DNA of 14,775 nucleotides from an uncultured Anaerosacchariphilus sp. (GTDB taxonomy: Bacteria > Bacillota > Clostridia > Lachnospirales > Lachnospiraceae). The notes below the pieces were generated by a model. It did not search any database, had not been told where the DNA came from, and was given only the letters and a program-made list of their open reading frames with translations. The position numbers and the translations under genes were made by a program. The stretch covers positions 1-14,775 of the forward strand of contig CAKROP010000015.1 of assembly GCA_934373375.1 (NCBI GenBank), read 5' to 3'. Below are positions 12,481 through 14,775 of the stretch, in pieces; within the stretch, counting starts at the first letter, position 1; each line of letters opens with the position of its first letter.

Positions 12481-13286
12481 ACAACGGACAGACATCCATA
12501 CGGGACGCCCTCTATGAGGCGCCGGGCCCGAAGACACGCAGAGGAATCGCGGCGGGCACCGTGGTGGTACTCCTGCTTCTGGCGGCGCTGATCTACGGCG
12601 TCATTCATCAGTTTGCCATCAACGGACAGCTGGACGCCCGGTACTGGTCCTTTTTCACCCGGTATACCACCTGGCGGTTTATTGGAAATGGTCTTGCGGG
12701 CACTCTGACGGCTGCGCTGACGGCAGGCGTGATCACATTTTTCGCAGGCCTCCTTCTGATGCTTGGCAGAATCAGCGGCGTCAAACCGCTGGAATGGCTC
12801 TGCACCGCGCTCATCGAGTTCAGCCGCGGCGTGCCGACCCTTCTGTTTATCTATTTCTTTTTCCTAGTGGTGCCCCAGTTTGGCATTAAGCTTCCGCCTC
12901 TCTGGAAGATTGCCACGCCGGTGGCCATCTCCGCGGCAGGCGTGGTGGCCGAAGTGCTTCGTTCCGGCGTCAATGCGGTGCCGAAGGGACAGACCGAGGC
13001 GGCAGTATCCCTGGGGATGCGGAAAAACAGCGTATTTTTCAAAATCGTATTTCCCCAGGCCCTGCGTTATGTGGTTCCGGCCCTGATTTCCGAGGTGGTC
13101 ATCGTGCTGAAGGATACCACCTTCGCATATGTGGTAAACTACGCGGACCTGATGCAGAACGCAAAGGTGCTGATCAGCAATTACGACGCGTTGCTTTCGG
13201 TCTATCTGGTGGTTGCAATTATCTACATTTTGATCAATTATATATTAAATAAGATCTCTGTGGCCGTGGCCGGAAGGAGAAAATAA
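12477..13286 (+). CDS. Amino-acid ABC transporter permease, second subunit, 269 aa
   Basis: The partner permease (GluD-like), longer at the N terminus. A cytoplasmic head (1-25) precedes the first helix (about 26-45), and an external loop follows (TTWRFIGNGLAGTL). Further helices are near 78-98, 118-135, 147-160, 200-222 and 238-258. Motifs are EFSRGVPTLLFIYFFF (114-129), SGVNAVPKGQTEAAVSLGMRKNSVFFKIVFPQALR (163-197, the EAA loop) and VVIVLKDTTFAYVVNYADLM (207-226), a pattern typical of glutamate-type permeases. GAGGA at 12465-12469 lies inside the preceding gene, and the start overlaps that gene's stop. It ends 3 nt before the ATPase gene. Confidence 0.93.
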   Translation: MNNGQTSIRDALYEAPGPKTRRGIAAGTVVVLLLLAALIYGVIHQFAINGQLDARYWSFFTRYTTWRFIGNGLAGTLTAALTAGVITFFAGLLLMLGRISGVKPLEWLCTALIEFSRGVPTLLFIYFFFLVVPQFGIKLPPLWKIATPVAISAAGVVAEVLRSGVNAVPKGQTEAAVSLGMRKNSVFFKIVFPQALRYVVPALISEVVIVLKDTTFAYVVNYADLMQNAKVLISNYDALLSVYLVVAIIYILINYILNKISVAVAGRRK

Positions 13287-13289
13287 ACT

Positions 13290-14054
13290 ATGGAAGAAAA
13301 CAGAACTACAGCGAATGAAGTGCCGGTTATCGAACTGCGGCATGTAGATAAACATTTTGGAGAGCTGCATGTCTTAAAAGACATCAATCTTTCTGTGAAA
13401 AAGGGCGAGGTGGTCGTCGTGATCGGCCCGTCCGGTTCCGGTAAATCGACCCTGTGCCGGACCATCAACCGCCTGGAGACCATTGACTCCGGGGAAATCC
13501 GCATCGACGGAACGAAGGTGCCGGAGGAAGGACGTAAGCTGGCTGAGCTTCGCTCCCAGATCGGCATGGTATTCCAGTCCTTCAACCTGTTTGCCCACAA
13601 GACCATTCTGGACAATGTGACCATCGCGCCCATAGATGTGCTACACAAGCCGAAGAAGGAGACCCGGGAGGAGGCTATGGAGCTTCTGAAACGGGTCGGC
13701 GTAGACAATCAGGCCGCAAAAGTACCGGCCCAGCTTTCCGGCGGCCAGCAGCAGCGTGTGGCCATTGCCCGCGCTCTGGCTATGCATCCCAAGGCGATTC
13801 TTTTTGACGAGCCCACCAGCGCCCTGGATCCGGAGATGATCGGCGAGGTACTGGACGTCATGACAGAGCTTGCGAAGGAAGGCATGACCATGGTCATCGT
13901 CACCCATGAAATGAATTTCGCGAGAAAGGTGGCCGACCGGGTTATCTTCATGGACGGCGGCAGCATCATCGAGGAGGGCGCACCGGAGGACTTCTTCGAG
14001 CATCCGCAGACCAGGCGGGCTCAGGATTTCCTGAATTCAGTGAAAGCCCATTAA
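13290..14054 (+). CDS. Amino-acid ABC transporter ATP-binding protein (GlnQ/GluA-like), 254 aa
   Basis: The ATPase that drives import. All ABC motifs are intact: Walker [10 protein letters not shown] (46-54), Q-loop Gln96 (MVFQSFNLF), signature LSGGQQQR (149-156), Walker B AILFDE (169-174, catalytic Glu174), D-loop SALD (177-180) and switch His206 (VTHEM). The length and the [10 protein letters not shown]...PIDVL segment are standard for polar amino-acid importers; there is no extra C-terminal regulatory domain such as the ACT/NIL domain of methionine importers. AAGGAG at 13274-13279 precedes ATG 13290. No terminator follows, so the next gene probably shares the transcript. Confidence 0.95.
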   Translation: MEENRTTANEVPVIELRHVDKHFGELHVLKDINLSVKKGEVVVVIGPSGSGKSTLCRTINRLETIDSGEIRIDGTKVPEEGRKLAELRSQIGMVFQSFNLFAHKTILDNVTIAPIDVLHKPKKETREEAMELLKRVGVDNQAAKVPAQLSGGQQQRVAIARALAMHPKAILFDEPTSALDPEMIGEVLDVMTELAKEGMTMVIVTHEMNFARKVADRVIFMDGGSIIEEGAPEDFFEHPQTRRAQDFLNSVKAH

Positions 14055-14096
14055 GGATTCGGTCACAGACAGAAATACGGAAAAGAGGAACTACAC

Positions 14097-14775
14097 ATGT
14101 GTGAATTATTTGGCCTGAGCAGTGCCGAAAAAGTAAATTGCAATGAACTTCTGGGAACCTTCTTCAGCCACGGGGAGACCAATCCGGACGGCTGGGGACT
14201 GGCCCTTTTTGACGGCAATTCCGCGTCCATTGAGAAGGAACCCATTTCCTCTGCGGAAAGCGTCTATCTGAAGCATCGTCTCAGCGACGAGATCGTCGAG
14301 GACGTGGTTCTGGCCCATATCCGCAAGGCTTCCAAGGGCGGACTGGAGTATAAGAACTGCCATCCCTTCAAGAGACGGGACGCATCGGGACGGCTGTGGA
14401 CACTGATTCACAACGGCACTATCTTCGAAAGCGCTCTGGTGGACGCCTATATCGGAAAACAGCACGGCGGAACCGACAGCGAGCGGATTCTGTACTATCT
14501 GATCGATCAGATAGACGCAGCCATTGCGAAAAAAGGGGGCGAGCTCACCGACAAAGAGCGCTTCGACACCGTAAATCAGGTTATCCGTGACATCACCCCG
14601 GAAAATAAGGTGAACCTGCTGATCTACGATGGCGACCTGTTCTACGCCCATACCAACTTCTACGAGACCCTGTTCCGCCTGCAGAAGGGCGACACCTTGG
14701 TGGTAGCCACCAAGCCCCTGACCGATGACGCGGCCTGGGAAAAAGTCCCCATGAGCACTCCGCTGGCCTACCGGA
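14097..14775 (+). CDS. Class II glutamine amidotransferase (YafJ-like), partial at window edge
   Basis: The start and 226 codons of a gene that continues past the window. The N-terminal nucleophile Cys2 (MCELFGLSS) marks an Ntn-type glutaminase, which releases ammonia from glutamine. Supporting motifs are ETNPDGWGLALF (27-38), VLAHIRKAS (71-79, substrate-binding Arg76), NCHPF (87-91), LIHNGTIF (103-110) and GGTDSERILYYL (124-135). This matches stand-alone YafJ-type proteins, whose acceptor substrate is unknown, and not GlmS, PurF or AsnB, which would have different spacing. GAGGA at 14085-14089 precedes ATG 14097. It is 42 nt after the ATPase gene with no terminator, so it is likely the last or a later gene of the amino-acid importer operon. 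The C terminus cannot be judged. Confidence 0.88.
   Translation, partial: MCELFGLSSAEKVNCNELLGTFFSHGETNPDGWGLALFDGNSASIEKEPISSAESVYLKHRLSDEIVEDVVLAHIRKASKGGLEYKNCHPFKRRDASGRLWTLIHNGTIFESALVDAYIGKQHGGTDSERILYYLIDQIDAAIAKKGGELTDKERFDTVNQVIRDITPENKVNLLIYDGDLFYAHTNFYETLFRLQKGDTLVVATKPLTDDAAWEKVPMSTPLAYR

Noticed and set aside
13126..13145. A sixth copy of the TTATGTAAAC repeat in the second permease (YVVNY)
   Set aside because: The sequence has an extra GTG codon between TAT and GTA-AAC and matches a conserved permease motif, so it is best explained by the protein.

Overview
The window looks like chromosomal DNA of a Gram-positive Clostridia bacterium, most likely a Lachnospiraceae-type gut anaerobe. 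The grounds are the mid-50s percent GC by eye, GGAGG-type ribosome binding sites before nearly every gene, Firmicutes-style -35/-10 promoters and U-tailed terminators, and the gene content (TSCPD protein, B12-binding radical SAM/DUF4080 protein, VanW protein, SleB-type hydrolase with a coiled coil). All genes I can support lie on the + strand. I see no rRNA, tRNA, CRISPR, transposase or phage gene.

Left part (1-4539): a short edge segment, then a well-formed promoter and a lone TSCPD-domain gene closed by an intrinsic terminator. A second good promoter drives a phosphinothricin-acetyltransferase-like GNAT. A second, different GNAT follows and sits 6 nt before a 585-aa B12-binding radical SAM protein. 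Next come a DnaQ-type 3'-5' exonuclease and a 33-aa single-pass membrane peptide that overlaps it by ATGA.

Middle part (4618-10629): an exported VanW-domain protein and a HypE/PurM-like AIR-synthase-family protein form one probable transcription unit. After a hairpin and a TATAAT box comes a tightly packed unit: an Lrp/AsnC regulator overlapping a PLP aminotransferase (GTGA), which overlaps trmL (TAATG), followed by an exported coiled-coil plus SleB-type cell-wall hydrolase. A strong terminator ends this unit.

Right part (10645-14775): a strong promoter, embedded in two nested inverted repeats, drives an amino-acid ABC importer of the glutamate/polar amino acid type: lipoprotein binding protein, intrinsic terminator (probable attenuator), permease, permease, ATPase. 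A class II glutamine amidotransferase follows 42 nt later, probably in the same operon, and runs off the window.

The most unexplained sequence-level signals are (i) a 10-17 bp repeat with core TTATGTAAAC, present five times on the + strand, four times inside genes as Tyr-Val-Asn and once between genes; (ii) an AT-rich extra linker in the radical SAM gene that ends at one of these copies; and (iii) the nested dyads over the ABC operon promoter. No single locus here amounts to an obvious new defence or biosynthetic system; most genes are conserved housekeeping or accessory metabolism.
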